Source: Citrus sinensis (Eukaryota > Streptophyta > Magnoliopsida > Sapindales > Rutaceae). From it: DNA of 64,000 nucleotides. The translations under genes were made by a program, and so were the position numbers. Positions 11,126 to 23,900 of the stretch are shown piece after piece (the stretch's first letter is position 1; each line of letters begins with the position of its first letter). The stretch spans positions 4,526,001 through 4,590,000 of the forward strand of contig NC_068557.1 of assembly GCF_022201045.2 (NCBI RefSeq), written 5' to 3'. The notes under the pieces are model-generated. The model ran no database searches and had not been told where the DNA came from. It was given only the letters and a program-made list of their open reading frames with translations.

Positions 11126-11700
11126 GTGAGTCATGTGTGCCTTGTGTTTTTGCAGCGGTTGTGGCAACGGAAAGTCGGGAGAAGAAAGTAAGGCGTTGGG
11201 TTTAGGGGACGGTGAAGAATAAGAGGAGAGCAAAGCGCCAATGGCGCGCGAAGCGCATGCGGAACGGGCACGGAGAAAAATCAGTGTGGAGGAGAAGCAG
11301 CCGAGCTCATTCCCTTCGCTTCTTGGGCCAAAGTAGTGCAGTCTTTCCTGGCCAAATCAAGGATTGCTAGTTAAGAATGTTCTTTAGGCGAAGAGAGAGA
11401 GTTTTGTATCTCTGAAGAAGAGACAATAATCAATTGGAAGAACGAACGCGATGGTCTACGGTGCGCGGGATGGGTGCCCCTCTATTTTTGTAACTGGGTT
11501 CTAGTCTTTGAACTCGAAACATAAGAAACAAATAGAAGCATTGAGGGCGCTATATCGTGAATGCTTTTGGGAAATAAGATTTTTAATTAGGGTAATTTAG
11601 TACTTGCACAAAATAAAAGGTATACGTGCAGAAATTTGAAATACAGGGGTGTATCTGGATAAATAACCTATTTTAAGAGTATAGCCAGGACAAATCCATG

Positions 11701-11806
11701 CAATCATTGTAACTTACAGCTCTCATGTGAACCACACAAAATTATAGGACCTGCAATTTGTGTGGTTCACATGAAATGTGTAAGTTACAATAATTGTAAC
11801 TTAGCA
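11701..11806. mobile_element. right part of a hairpin MITE split by MULE-1
   Basis: 11701-11796 is a long inverted repeat. The left arm CAATCATTGTAACTTACA with CATGTGAACCACACAAA pairs with the right arm TTTGTGTGGTTCACATG with TGTAAGTTACAATAATTG, around a loop of about 14 bp. The terminal part of the left arm (about 5780-5797, ending TAACTTACAATCATTG) lies on the far side of MULE-1. Joining the flanks across MULE-1 restores matched MITE ends, so the MULE inserted into this MITE. No coding capacity. Confidence 0.75.
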
Positions 11807-11992
11807 TTTGCCTTAAATAATTGATAGTTTTTATAAATGTAAATAAATAAATTATATTATTAAATTAGTTGGTGAATAAATATTACATAATTTAAGATGA
11901 AATTTTGAAATAAAATTTTAAAACGTGTAGATGCGCGGCTAGAGGGGTTATTTAAAAGTATATTGATATGGGTGTTGTGGCGGCCCCAGGGG

Positions 11993-12403
11993 TAGAGGTG
12001 GCAAAAATACCCACCCGATCTGGACCCGAACCGTATCTTGGCGTTGCGGGCCGGGTATTTTATGAAGCCGGGTCGGTCTTGGGCATCACTTGATAAACTC
12101 GGAACCCGGATTTTATTAAAAAAATTATAAAATATATATTATTTTAAATATTTTATATTTATTTGACTCATTTATTATACATATAAAGTTTTAAACACTT
12201 AAAGTTTATATTTTCATGTCAAATTTTATTGAAATAAATTTAAGACTTATAAAATTACCAAAAAATAAAAAATATATACACATAAAATATTAAAAAATAT
12301 ATAATTCGAGTACCCAAATTAAAACTCGGCCCGGACCGGTTGCATCCGAGCAGGATCCGGTCATGGCAATACCCGGACCCAGCCTGAGGTTTTGCCATCT
12401 CTA
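11993..12403. mobile_element. short hAT-type MITE, 411 bp, near-perfect 8-bp target duplication
   Basis: The ends are TAGAGGTGGCAAAA and, inverted, TAGAGATGGCAAAACC. The flanking 8-mers are CCCAGGGG (11985-11992) and CCCGGGGG (12404-12411), 7 of 8 identical. Subterminal segments are rich in CCCGG motifs as in the larger hAT at 6735. It lies roughly 300 bp upstream of the FRS3 transcribed region. Confidence 0.8.
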
Positions 12404-12411
12404 CCCGGGGG

Positions 12412-13276
12412 GGGGAAGATAAATTTATCGATTAAGTTTTATCCAGTTGTAAATAGGCGGTGTACGTGGGGAGATATCGAAAAAAATTGCCCAAAATTAA
12501 AATATCCGTTTGATAAATGCGGGTTTAATACCCAGCAGAAAGATCCGCTTGATAAACCGGGTTTAATTCCCAACAGAGACGTACAATGCGCGACAGGCCT
12601 GTTTCTGTTTTAAGTTTTCGTTTTGTCAAATTTTAAAAAGTTAAAATTAAACAGCCAATTGAATAATATAATTTTAGGGTTTCTCAAATTCTTTCCCAAA
12701 AATGATGATGTGATCAAACCCACTCTCCCACTCTGGAACATTTTTTCTCGTTTGCCATTTCATCTTCCGTTTTGTACTTGATGTACTAGCGACTTCAATT
12801 TTCATTCAGCACAAAGGTACTCTCTTTCTTCTCCCTCCCTCTGGAGTATACGTGTGTGTTTGCTTCATACTGAGTTGCGAGTTGCGAGTTGCGAGTTGCT
12901 TCATTTGGTTTATGTTTCAGCTCCATAAACTTTAAATTTTGTTGTTGTGTTATTCTTTTGTGGACATGCATGTTGAATCAAGTTCTAAATGCTGAGACTG
13001 GGAATTGGGTTGCATTCTATCTGAGTTCTAAGTTAGTGTATGTGCATATTGCCGCTACTTAAGATTCAATATTCTACTTCAATGTTATTCTTTTTATCTT
13101 TTCGTCTATTCTTTGAACTTTGGTTTCTTAGAAATCAAACTGGTTGTTTTCCATTTATGTCATAATTAAGATGGTAAAAACTATGTGCAGATTGCATTAA
13201 CGAGACAGAAATATATGTGTATTACAGCTGCGCAGTTGATTCTCAATTAGTAGAAAGAAATGAACGTTGAATTTTT
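12412..13276 (+). promoter_or_regulatory. FRS3 upstream region with probable non-coding first exon(s)
   Basis: No coding frame. A likely untranslated exon ends at 12816, where acaaag is followed by gtactc. The untranslated sequence resumes after an acceptor at 13190 (tgtgcag) or 13227 (attacag) and runs to the start codon at 13277. A heptamer GAGTTGC is repeated four times (12872-12899) in the leader intron. I could not place a TATA box with confidence. Confidence 0.5.
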
Positions 13277-16200
13277 ATGGATGTTGATGTAGTTGAAGTT
13301 GAAGGGGGTATGGGTCAGCGTGGAGTGTCAGATGATGGAGAAATTGAACCCAATGAAAGTGCAGAAGCAAACAATGCTGAGAATTCCTCGGCCCATGGTG
13401 ATGATGATGGGATTATGGACCCTTACGTGGGTATGGAATTTCATACTGAAGATGCTGCCAAGACTTTCTATGATGAGTATGCTAGACGTGTAGGTTTTAG
13501 TTCCAAAGTTTGTCATTTTAGTCGTCCCAGGCCCGATGAGCCAATTGTTTTTCGAGAGTTTGTGTGTGGAAGAGAGGGTTTGAAAAGAAGGCATGGTGAG
13601 AGCTGCGATGCTATGCTTAGGATAGAGTTGAAGGGTCAGAACAAATGGGTTGTAACAAAATTTGTGAAGGAACATAGCCACCCTATGGTCAGTCCAAGTA
13701 AGGTGCATTACCTTCGTCCCCGAAGGCATTTTGCCGGTACTACGAAAGCTGAAGTTTATCAAGGTGTGGGAATTGTGCCAAGTGGGATTATGTATGTGTC
13801 AATGGATGGGAACCGTGCAACTGTAGAAACAAACAATCGTGGAGCTAGGACAGCTACCCCTGTAGAGACTCGGACAGCTCCTCCCATAGAGTCTCGGACA
13901 GCTCCCCCTGTAGAGTCTCGAACAGCTCCCCCCATAGAGTCTCGGACAGCTCCCCCCATAGAGTCAAATCGTGCAGTTAAGAACACTGGGGCCCTGAATT
14001 ATGTTGTAAGGCCTGCTAATAGAAGAAGGACATTAGGGAGGGATGCTCAGAATCTGCTGGACTATTTCAAGAAAATGCAGGCTGAGAACCCAGGTTTCTT
14101 TTATGCAATACAACTTGATGATGACAATCGTATGGCTAACGTATTTTGGGCTGATGCAAGGTCAAGGACAGCATACAGTCATTTCGGTGATGCAGTTACA
14201 TTAGACACAAGGTACAGAGTATATCAGTATAATGTACCATTTGCTCCGTTTACTGGCATAAACCATCATGGACAGATGATTTTATTTGGTTGTGCTTTAC
14301 TACTAGATGATTCTGAGGCTTCCTTTGTTTGGCTTTTCAAGACGTTTTTGACAGCGATGAATGATTGCCAACCCGTCTCTATAACCACAGACCAAGACAA
14401 AGCTATACAGATAGCAGTTGCTAAAGTATTCCCAGAAGTTCGCCACTGTATCAGTAAGTGGCATGTCTTAAGAGAAGGCCAGGAAAAGCTGGCTCACGTA
14501 TGTCTTGCACATCCCAATTTTCAGGTAGAGCTGTACAATTGCATCAACTTGACTGAAACAATAGAAGAATTTGAATTGTCTTGGAATTCAATCCTTGACA
14601 AATATGATCTCAGGGGACATGATTGGCTTCAGTCATTGTATAATGCTCGTAGTCAATGGGTTCCAGTTTATTTCCGGGATTCATTTTTTGCTGCAATATC
14701 TCCTAATCAAGGATTTGATGGTTCCTTTTTTGATGGTTATGTGAATCAACAGACGACAATACCGATGTTCTTCAGGCAGTATGAAAGAGCTTTAGAGAAC
14801 TCATTTGAAAGGGAAATAGAAGCTGATTTTGATACAATTTGCACGACACCACGCTTGAGGACACCGTCGCCTATGGAAAGACAGGCTGCCAACTCTTTCA
14901 CTAGGAAAGTATTTACAAAATTTCAGGAAGAGTTAGTTGAAACTTTTGTGTACACTGCAAATGGAATTGAAAGTGATGGAGCTATCAGCACATTCAGGGT
15001 CGCCAAATTTGAAGATGATAGCAGGGCGTACATCGTTACATTTAATCATCCTGAGATGAGAGCAAACTGCAGCTGCCAAATGTTTGAATATTCAGGGATT
15101 CTCTGTAGACATGTATTGACAGTTTTCACAGTCACAAATGTTCTTACATTGCCATCTCATTATATCTTGAAACGATGGACAAGAAATGCAAAGACTGGGA
15201 TTGGAGTGGATGAACGCACTGCCGAACTACATGGGCAAGAGTCTTTGACAATGCGGTATAATAACCTATGTCGGGAAGCAATTAAATACTCAGAAGATGG
15301 GGCAGTAGCCCAAGAGACTTATAATGTTGCTATGAGTTCTATTAGAGAAGGCTGGAAAAAGGTTGCGGTTGTGAAGAAAAATGTTGCCAAAGTTCCACCT
15401 CCTGGTTCACATGTTAGTGGCACTGGTTATGATGACCGGAAGATCTCTGCATCACCTTCAGATAGTACTCCTTTGTTATGGCCTCGACAAGATGAAATGA
15501 CAAGACGATTTAATCTTAATGATTCTGGTCCTGCAATCCAACCTGTTTCTGATTTGAATCTTCCACGCATGGCCCCTGTGTCCCTTCACCGAGATGATGG
15601 TCCTTCTGATAACATGGTTTGTATAAGGAAACTTAGATTTGTTTCTTTGCTAATTTGTCCTTTATATTGACTTGGCCCGTATATTTGGCCCTTTTGTATA
15701 GGTTGTACTCCCTTGTCTAAAGTCCATGACCTGGGTGATGGAGAATAAGAATTCGGCCCCGGGGAATAGAGTAGCTGTGATTAATCTGAAGGTACATATC
15801 TTATAATCTGAAACCATTGTGGCAAATGGGAATTGTTGGATTATGACCTATGTCAAGTTGGAATTATGGTTTATCTGACAACTAACAACCGCTGTAATTT
15901 AAATACATGGTACCTTTGAGTAATGTAAAAATAATCGTTTGTGATATTCTTTGGAGCTTTCATTGAATTTTTTGTGTGAACTTCAGCATTGGGTGTGGAA
16001 CAACTGGCTGTTATGATCTATTGCCCTTTATTAACTACAGAATGGGAGCTATGGTTTTTTATTCATATATTCCTTTTATTCTTCTGCAGTTGCATGATTA
16101 TAGCAAGACTCCCTCAGCAGAATTGGAGGTTAAGTTTCAGCTCTCTAAGGTTACACTGGAACCCATGTTAAGGTCCATGGCATATATAAGTGACCAGCTT

Positions 16201-19200
16201 TCAACGCCAGCTAACAGGGTTGCAGTCATCAATTTGAAGGTATGAAATCGAAATTCAAGACCTATGATCCCATAAAGCTTGCTTCTGAATTTTGGTAACC
16301 TGCAGCTCTTATATCCTTTTGACTTTTTGCTTTGCGGCGAAAGAAGGTAACATATGAAATGCTTCTAATATTGTCAAACTGCTAAGTGCTAACTTTTAAT
16401 TAATATAAGCTCATAATTAGTTATTTCCACCAAGCCTGCACCTACATTAAAAATGAGCATGACTAGAAAGAGAGTTGAAGCTTTTGTGATTAGACATCTT
16501 GATGGTTGGTCTATATTTGGGATTATTTAGAATCTAATAGTTTTGGGCTCTGTTCAGTTCTACACCGCTGAATATCTGTTCTTAGTATCTTATTAAATGC
16601 ATCTTCCTAACCGAGGTTTGGTGGTAAAAGGAATAAAATAAGACAAAAGAGAGAGAACTGGGTTCTGATGCACTACACAGACAATTTACTTCTTCTTTTT
16701 CTATTGTTGATGTATGGATTGAAATCTATTTTCCTTGTTAAAAAAAATAAAAATAAAAAAAATAAAGATATTAGCTTGGAGATAGGCGGTAAATTAATGG
16801 GATTTTGAGATGTAAACATTGTAGTTTCCAACCTTTATTGAGAAAGTCATTGTTGGGCAGCAAAAAGCGCTTAATACAATGGAACATTTGCTTTCACGTT
16901 TGAAAATCTTAACAATTGATAAGAGCAAAGCAGATTCTTTTTTTCCCTGATGCCTTTTTATTTATTTTTTGGGTTTACACCCTCTTCTCCCCTTGTTTAC
17001 TGCTTTAAGAATTTTTTACAGTCCAGTGGTTGGATTATTTCAAATACTGTGATGAGAGGTGTGTATATGTGCATGTCCTGTTTTCTGAAATTTTGGGGTC
17101 AATTATGCTTTCATTTTTTGTTTGGTCTTCACTTTTAAGTGTCCCATTAAAACCTTTACTCACTATATTTACTGTACTTGTTCCCTATGATATAGATCAC
17201 AGCAACAATTTTTATTATATTCAACCATGAAAGAAATTGTATGAAGTTTCTAGAAGAAATTGTAAGATGTATTTCTAGAAGAAATTGTAAGATGTACACT
17301 TGAAAAACTGTGGCACTCATTGATTAATTACAGTTAACAAGGGTAAACTAGGAATACACTAGCCGACAGAGGAGCATATTAGACATTGCATTATGACTTA
17401 TAACCAGAAGATGAAACTGAAATCAGTAGACATAATTTCAGCATAATGTTTAACTAAGTTGAATGAACTCTAGATGATTTATTGTGTTGAAAATGAATCA
17501 AGATGGAAAGCAATTTAAATTTGTTCATAAAAAAGGTAGAGACCACCCTCCTTGTAACGCTTGCTTTAATGCCTCTTTAAGTTCTATTTCATAGTGGTAC
17601 TCGAAGTTGTATGACTGATCTGCATGTTTTGGCATAAAAAAATTCAATTGTTTTTTCTGATCATGCATCAAACACTGGAAATTCAGTGTTTGAAAAGCCA
17701 TTTTCGCACTTCTATAATGTCTTATTCTTCCTCATTGTCATATCTATAATGTCCTTTTCTTCGTCATTGTTATATCTATGTACAGTGTGTGTGTGTAAAT
17801 GAGGTAGATTACAGATTTACAACAGATACCTACCATCCCTAGTTCTTCTGTATACCTTCTCTGGACATGAACATATTTTGAATTAATATATAGTAATGCC
17901 CTAGAAACGTTTTTATTGTACTTGTTTGAGTTGGAATCTTAGATTTGGTTTTGTTAATGAATTTGGGGAAGGTTTCTAGTTTCTTGTTTTTGTTACTTGG
18001 CCACAATTTTTAGGACCTTAAAATTATGTGTTTTAGGAGACTTGAGGATTATTGGAATAACAAATATTCGTTTTTCTGTTTATCTTACCCCTTTTCTTAT
18101 CCCAAATTCTCACTGTTTGCCACCAACCAGCTTATATTTATTCTTTTCTTGCTTATGTCTTTGTCAATTCGTAGTTGTTCTCTTTTAAATATTTTCTTAA
18201 TCAAGCCTGTAATAATTTTCTGCTGATTTTTTCATTGAGAAACAGTTCCAATTGATTGGATTTATCCATTTTTCATCTTTCTTCTACTTTTTCCCTATTG
18301 TTTACTATGAAAATTTATGTGGTCTTTAAGCCTTTTTTTTGGAAATGACCCTTAGGTCCCAATTTTTTGTTGAATGTAACACTTAGGTCCCCAATTTTTC
18401 ATAATACTCTATCAGGTCCATGTTGTCATGATAGTGGCTGAAAATTTATCTTTTCAAGGACAAAATTGTCTTTCACTATACCATTTTTCTTTTTCAAATT
18501 ATAATCTGACAAGTACAGTAAAAGAAAAAATAGAGAAAATTCTCACATCCTTTGACTCTTCCCTTTCTTTTTTCTTTTTCTTTTTTTAAAACAGGAAACA
18601 GAGAAACTTGTATTAAGAAGAAACACATGTACAAAAAGTGAACAAGGTGTCCACAAAAACCCCTTAAGATCAGGAAAAGATCTATACAATAGAATACTGA
18701 TCAGATTTTTGACTTTTCTCTTTCTTTTCGACATTATTTGTCTGTGAAGTGGCATAGCAAAGACCACCAAACCCATGCGGGTATACTCATACTGAATTTT
18801 GTTGTGAAAGAATTGTGAAGAAAGATGAGAGTAAACAGATATCTTGATGGCTAATTTTGAGGATGGTATTGGTGGTGGTAGTTCTTGGAGGTTCTTCTTC
18901 TTCTTTTTTTTTTTTCCTGTTCTTCGTCTAACTTCTTGAATTTTTTTAATTATTTGTTTGAAGGGCTCATGAATGAAGGTAAAGGGTCTTTTCTGCAATT
19001 AATGCTAAATGTGATTTTTCGAAATGCTTTGATTAGTGGATGTGTGCAAAATGATGAACTAAAGTTTCAAAAGAGCTGTTTGATAAAATTGCCAAGTGGT
19101 TTTGGATGAGAGATTTTGAACAATTCAGTGGCTCAAAAAAGTTTTTGGGTTTTATTTTTAATTTTTTTATGAGTTAGATTTTTGAATTCTTAGAATGATT

Positions 19201-20907
19201 CATCTTTTGAGTTTGTTTGAAACTTTGAATTGTTTCTGTCTTTGTTTTGATTTCATTTACCTTGGAAATTAGAGGCTGAAGTTTATGAGAGATACAGAAG
19301 TTTGTGAGAGATACAGAGAACAAGCGTTGAGAGAGGGAATGAAAAACAATTTTTATTTTCGTATTCTTTTTTTTAAAAAAAAAAATCATTAATTTGTAAG
19401 CTAGATGTTTTTGGTTTATTTGAAGGGGTAAAAAGGTAAAATGTTATAGAAGTATTATACTCTGTCACAGATATAACAATAGGGATTCAATGGAGTCTTA
19501 TGAAAAATCTTAGGCGCTGGGGTGGCGCTTTTACCCCCCAAAAAAAAGAAAAAAAAAATTTGGGGACCTAAGGTCATTTTCCTTTTTTCCCATCTTCTTC
19601 TACAGACCCTAGGTATTTTTGTTTTTAATAGATTTACCTATTTCTTTTGTACAACTGTATTTTACCTTGTCAACTAATTTCACAGCCTTAGGAATTGTAG
19701 CAGGGATCTCATCCTTTACCCCTTTTTAACCACAAAAATGTTAAGAGGAACAGTGTGGATTAGTCGTATGTAGATTTTGGTTCTGAAGACGTTGGAATCA
19801 GCATATGATGAGGGTGTTAAAGTTAATTGGTTGCTAGATTTAGAAGGGAATTACTGTGCTTGCCTCAGGCTACAATATTTTGAAGCACTGGTTTGTTAAT
19901 GTGATGAATGGGAGTACTGATTGGATCCTTCCTTTGGTAATACAATGATGAGAATGGGTTCAAAGTTGAGGTGAATTTAATATTGTCAAGCTGCTTATTT
20001 TTAACATTTATGATAGTCCATTAACTTCTGAGTTATAGTTCCCGTGGGATTTTAGAGAGAATGAAGGAATACTTAACTGCAAAAGAGAGTTGGAATCTTT
20101 AATCCTGTCTACTTTCTTTCTCTCTCTCTTTCTCTACCCTTCCCCGTACCCCTCCCAATTTTTAGAAAAAATAAAAGTGACAAGAACATTATTTGTTGTA
20201 TATCATGTGATTTTTTATTAAGATTAATGATCTCCCAGCTAGAAATTGTTCTGTTGGCTTATTACTTGCTCTCTTTTAGTTCATTATTCAATTAGTTTAT
20301 TTATTTTTTTGTTCTTTCATTTCAGCTTCAAGATACTGAGACAATTTCAGGAGAGTCAGAGGTTAAATTTCAGGTCTCCAGAGATACCTTAGGTGCTATG
20401 TTAAGATCAATGGCCTACATCCGGGAGCAGCTTTCAAACACTGTAAGCATTGACTCTTTGCTCCTGTTATCACTATGTTTTCTAGTGCATGAATTATGAA
20501 TATTGTTCTTTAATACAATGTTTACATTTTCCCTTCTTCCTTCAAGCACTGTTTTCCTTTTGAATTTTTTAAACGTTTCTAGCAAATACTGGACGTTTAC
20601 ATGATTCGTCGAATCTTTTCAACAAGCATGATGTATAAAGACAAAACTGATGTGATTGCATATGCTGTCAAGGCATTTTTCTTTTATGCTAATTAAACTT
20701 AATATTGTAATGAACTTTTCATTGGAACATTCGTTGTAGTGTTTGGATTTATTTTTTTTCGAATGCATATTTCTGCATTTTCGAAATAATACTGCTCACT
20801 TCTGAGGAAGTACATTGAACTTTACACACACGCACGCACAGAGTAGTGCTCCTATCTGTATGTCCAGATTTTTCCCAATATCCAGACATTTACTCTCAGT
20901 TGTTAAC

Positions 20908-20948
<41 letters not shown>

Positions 20949-23900
20949 ATTTGACCAGTAACTGCAGCTCTCTCTCTCTCTCTCTCCCCCTCCCCCCTTC
21001 CCCCATCTCCATTTAATATATCTCCAGAGTCTGGTCACTAGCTTTCTTCAATGTCAGGGCCAAAATTTCTCTCCTTTATCAGACATCATCATCCACCATA
21101 GCGCCATCACCAGTGACAACATTAATTTCAGAAGCTAATGCTTGCCCAGCCAAATTAATTTGTTTATAAAAGCAAGTTTGCAAAAAACCTCATGAAAACC
21201 AAAGCTTTTTTCTTGTGATGGTATTGACCAGGAGTAATCCAATGAGAGAAAATAGACTGGAGAGGAATTTCACTCATTTGAAAATTTCGTTCCCGAATTT
21301 TTAAGTTTTTCGCTTGTGTTTTGATTTTTTTCCTTCATTGCTCAAAATTTGCAGAGGAAATATAAGAAATTGTTGAAGATGATTTTTTTTTTTTTTTTTT
21401 TTTGAGAATATCACTAATCAAAGTAATTGGCTCTTTCATTTTGGCATCCTTCTATTTTATTTCTGGAATCAATTTATGAATCATTTCATGTGTTCCCTGG
21501 CATAATGCATTTTTTAAAATTCAAATTTAACAAACAAACGAAATTTTATTTAATTTGTGAGAATTTTTTTTCCTTAAAAAGCTCAGTCCATGATTGCCGA
21601 AATTTCAATAGCTTGACTTTCATCTTCTTTTACTTGTGAAACTAATCGAGAAAGGTTTTTCTGAAATAATTTTGATAGAGATTGTTAATGTTGTAGAGAG
21701 AGAGTGAGTGAGTGAGTTTGAAGAAATTAATGAAGAGAGAATTGATGCAGTATTATACTTAATAAAAAAGGATAATAAAAAAGGATGATTCATGGGGAGA
21801 GAAAAACTGCAGTTATCAGTCAAAATCATTTCAGTAAAAGTTTTTTTTTTTAATTTTTGAAGTTATCTGCTCTCGGCTGTTTGATGTACCCAACGGCTGA
21901 GAGTAACTAGTCCGGATATTGGTAAAACCCGAATGTCCAGATGGGAACGCCATTGGGTGTCTATATTTTAGATATTAGTTTCACTTTTGGATCCATAATG
22001 GGCCTAATTGGACTACCTTGGCAAGTTAGATGCATCCTTGTACTCTGGTCCAATTAGCTGACCTGCTGCCTTCGTCAACAAGAAAAAGCACAGGGAAGTT
22101 ATGCTATTTATTTGAAACCAAATGTGCAGGCCTGTTGTTCATCTGTTTCTTTTGCCTTGGTATTTGGACTTTTTGTTCACAGACGGCAGATATACTAGAA
22201 CATGTCATAGTCTGAATGCAAATGAGTCACTAGGGATAGGGTGGTGAATATCCTACCTATTCCAGGCAATGGGCAAAAAGATATCAAAGTTTTCCTCTCT
22301 CTGTGAAAGCTTAATAAAATTCAAACAGCTTAGAGAGTTTATGGATCCATGTTTCTTTTTCCTACTCCTTCCAGGTTCCCATACTAACACTCTCTATCTT
22401 CTTCCCCTGTTTAGAACCTGCCCAAAGTACTATATTTTTAAATTATGTACAAGGAATGAAAAAATGAGAGAAATAACATGTGATTGCAGTGCCTATTAGA
22501 TGCCAAAGGAGTCTTAGACTATGTTTGGGAGCTTGGATAAATTGTGGGATTGGATTAGAAATTGGGACTAACAAAATAATCTAACGTAAGGTTTGTTTGG
22601 TTGCCATGGACTAATAGAGTAGACTAAAACTTAGTCCAAAACTAATCAGATTATAATCCTTATTTTTATATGGGTTTAGGTGGGATAAGATTAAATGAAA
22701 AGTTTGTGTCCTCTTTATCACTCTTTTCTTTTTCATTTAACCTAATATTTTAGGAAAAAATTAAACTTGGAAGCTAATTTCATAATTTTTTTAACCTTTA
22801 ATTTTAGATCATATAGAATATCAAAATTTTATTCATTAATTTATTTAAACTAGTATTTGAATATTATAACATAAATATAATCAATTATTTCTTTACAATA
22901 ATATTGGAAATTGAATATTAAAGTCAGTAAAAATATTATATTATTTAAATAGTTATTTAGCTTTATTAAATTAAATTAACATAGTCCCTTTCGATATTGT
23001 ACCAAACAAAAGATAGTATTATATATAACCCAGTCCAATCCAATCTAATCTAATCCAATTTAATAATAAAGTTAATCCAATCCAATCCTGCCTTCCAAAT
23101 GTAGCCTTATATCCATGTCTTGTGTTAAAAATATGTTTTGATTGGCACATTGGAATGGTTAGACACATACAAGTAGTACCGAAATGTAGTTCGTTGGTAA
23201 CCAATGTTAACGTAGATGGAGCACAAGCAGCCCATGTTGATGTGGATAAGACCTTAAGAAACTTCCATATATAGTTGGAAGAGCTATGGATATTAACTGT
23301 ATAGTTAATGAATATACTTCAGTAATTTGACGATCCTTGTTCTATTTCTTTTGTAGTCTATGTATATGCGTGAACCTGTGTTCTGTTTGCAGAGTAAACT
23401 TAACCTTGAAGATCTAAAAGAATATTTCTTTTGTGTAAACGGTTCGCAATTGGTTGGTAATTATGTCAAAAACATGTACAATCTGAAGCTCTTCATCTCT
23501 ATATGTTATTTTCTTTCTCCATAGCCTCTCACTTACTGATTTAAGGCAACGATTTATATCTCCTTGTCTAGCCCTTCTGAATTAAAATAATCCATGATAA
23601 AAAATCTCCAGTCATTCATGTGTTTTCTTATGCTTTGTCTTTCTATCTTCCCATAGACATCTCTAGACTTTGCACTACACTTTCCAGGCCTGTTGTCTTT
23701 CTATATATAGTTGAGACCTTGTAATCAGAATTAGCATCTATTGGAGTTTCTGATTGAAGTAACTGCCTGGAATAAGATATGGTGCCATCTAACCTAGGTT
23801 AGACATTGTATTTTTTTGTATTTTTTTAAGTCAAAAAGGCCTTAAAGTGGTGAACTTGTCTGTTGACTCTCTGTGATAGTTCTCCACTTGAAAATGTTTA

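Larger units (their letters stand above)
5798..11700. mobile_element. MULE-1: Mutator-like element, 5.9 kb, perfect 9-bp target duplication
   Basis: The 9-mer CAATCATTG flanks the element at 5789-5797 and 11701-11709, the length typical of Mutator superfamily target duplications. The first about 100 bp and the last about 100 bp are inverted copies of each other at moderate identity; for example TTAAAAGTAGGATATTTA on the left pairs with TTAAAATAGGTTATTTA in the reverse complement of the right. Inside are subterminal palindromic repeats of the GACTGCAGTC / CACGACNNNNGTCGTG type, a nested hAT (6735-8041), a nested LTR-like element (8571-10350) and a Ulp1-protease fragment (10976-11125, minus). 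No transposase frame survives, so the element is non-autonomous. The Ulp1 piece links it to the Kaonashi-type MULEs. Confidence 0.85.

Noticed and set aside
15617..15670. End of the 797-aa FRS3 open frame as the true stop
   Set aside because: The last 17 residues do not resemble FRS3; a GT donor at 15617 and four downstream in-frame exons restore the family C-terminus. It could only be an intron-retained isoform.
18543..18998. 151-aa minus-strand open frame in FRS3 intron
   Set aside because: Lies inside the 18341-19582 inverted-repeat element, Lys-rich from A/T runs, no recognisable domain.
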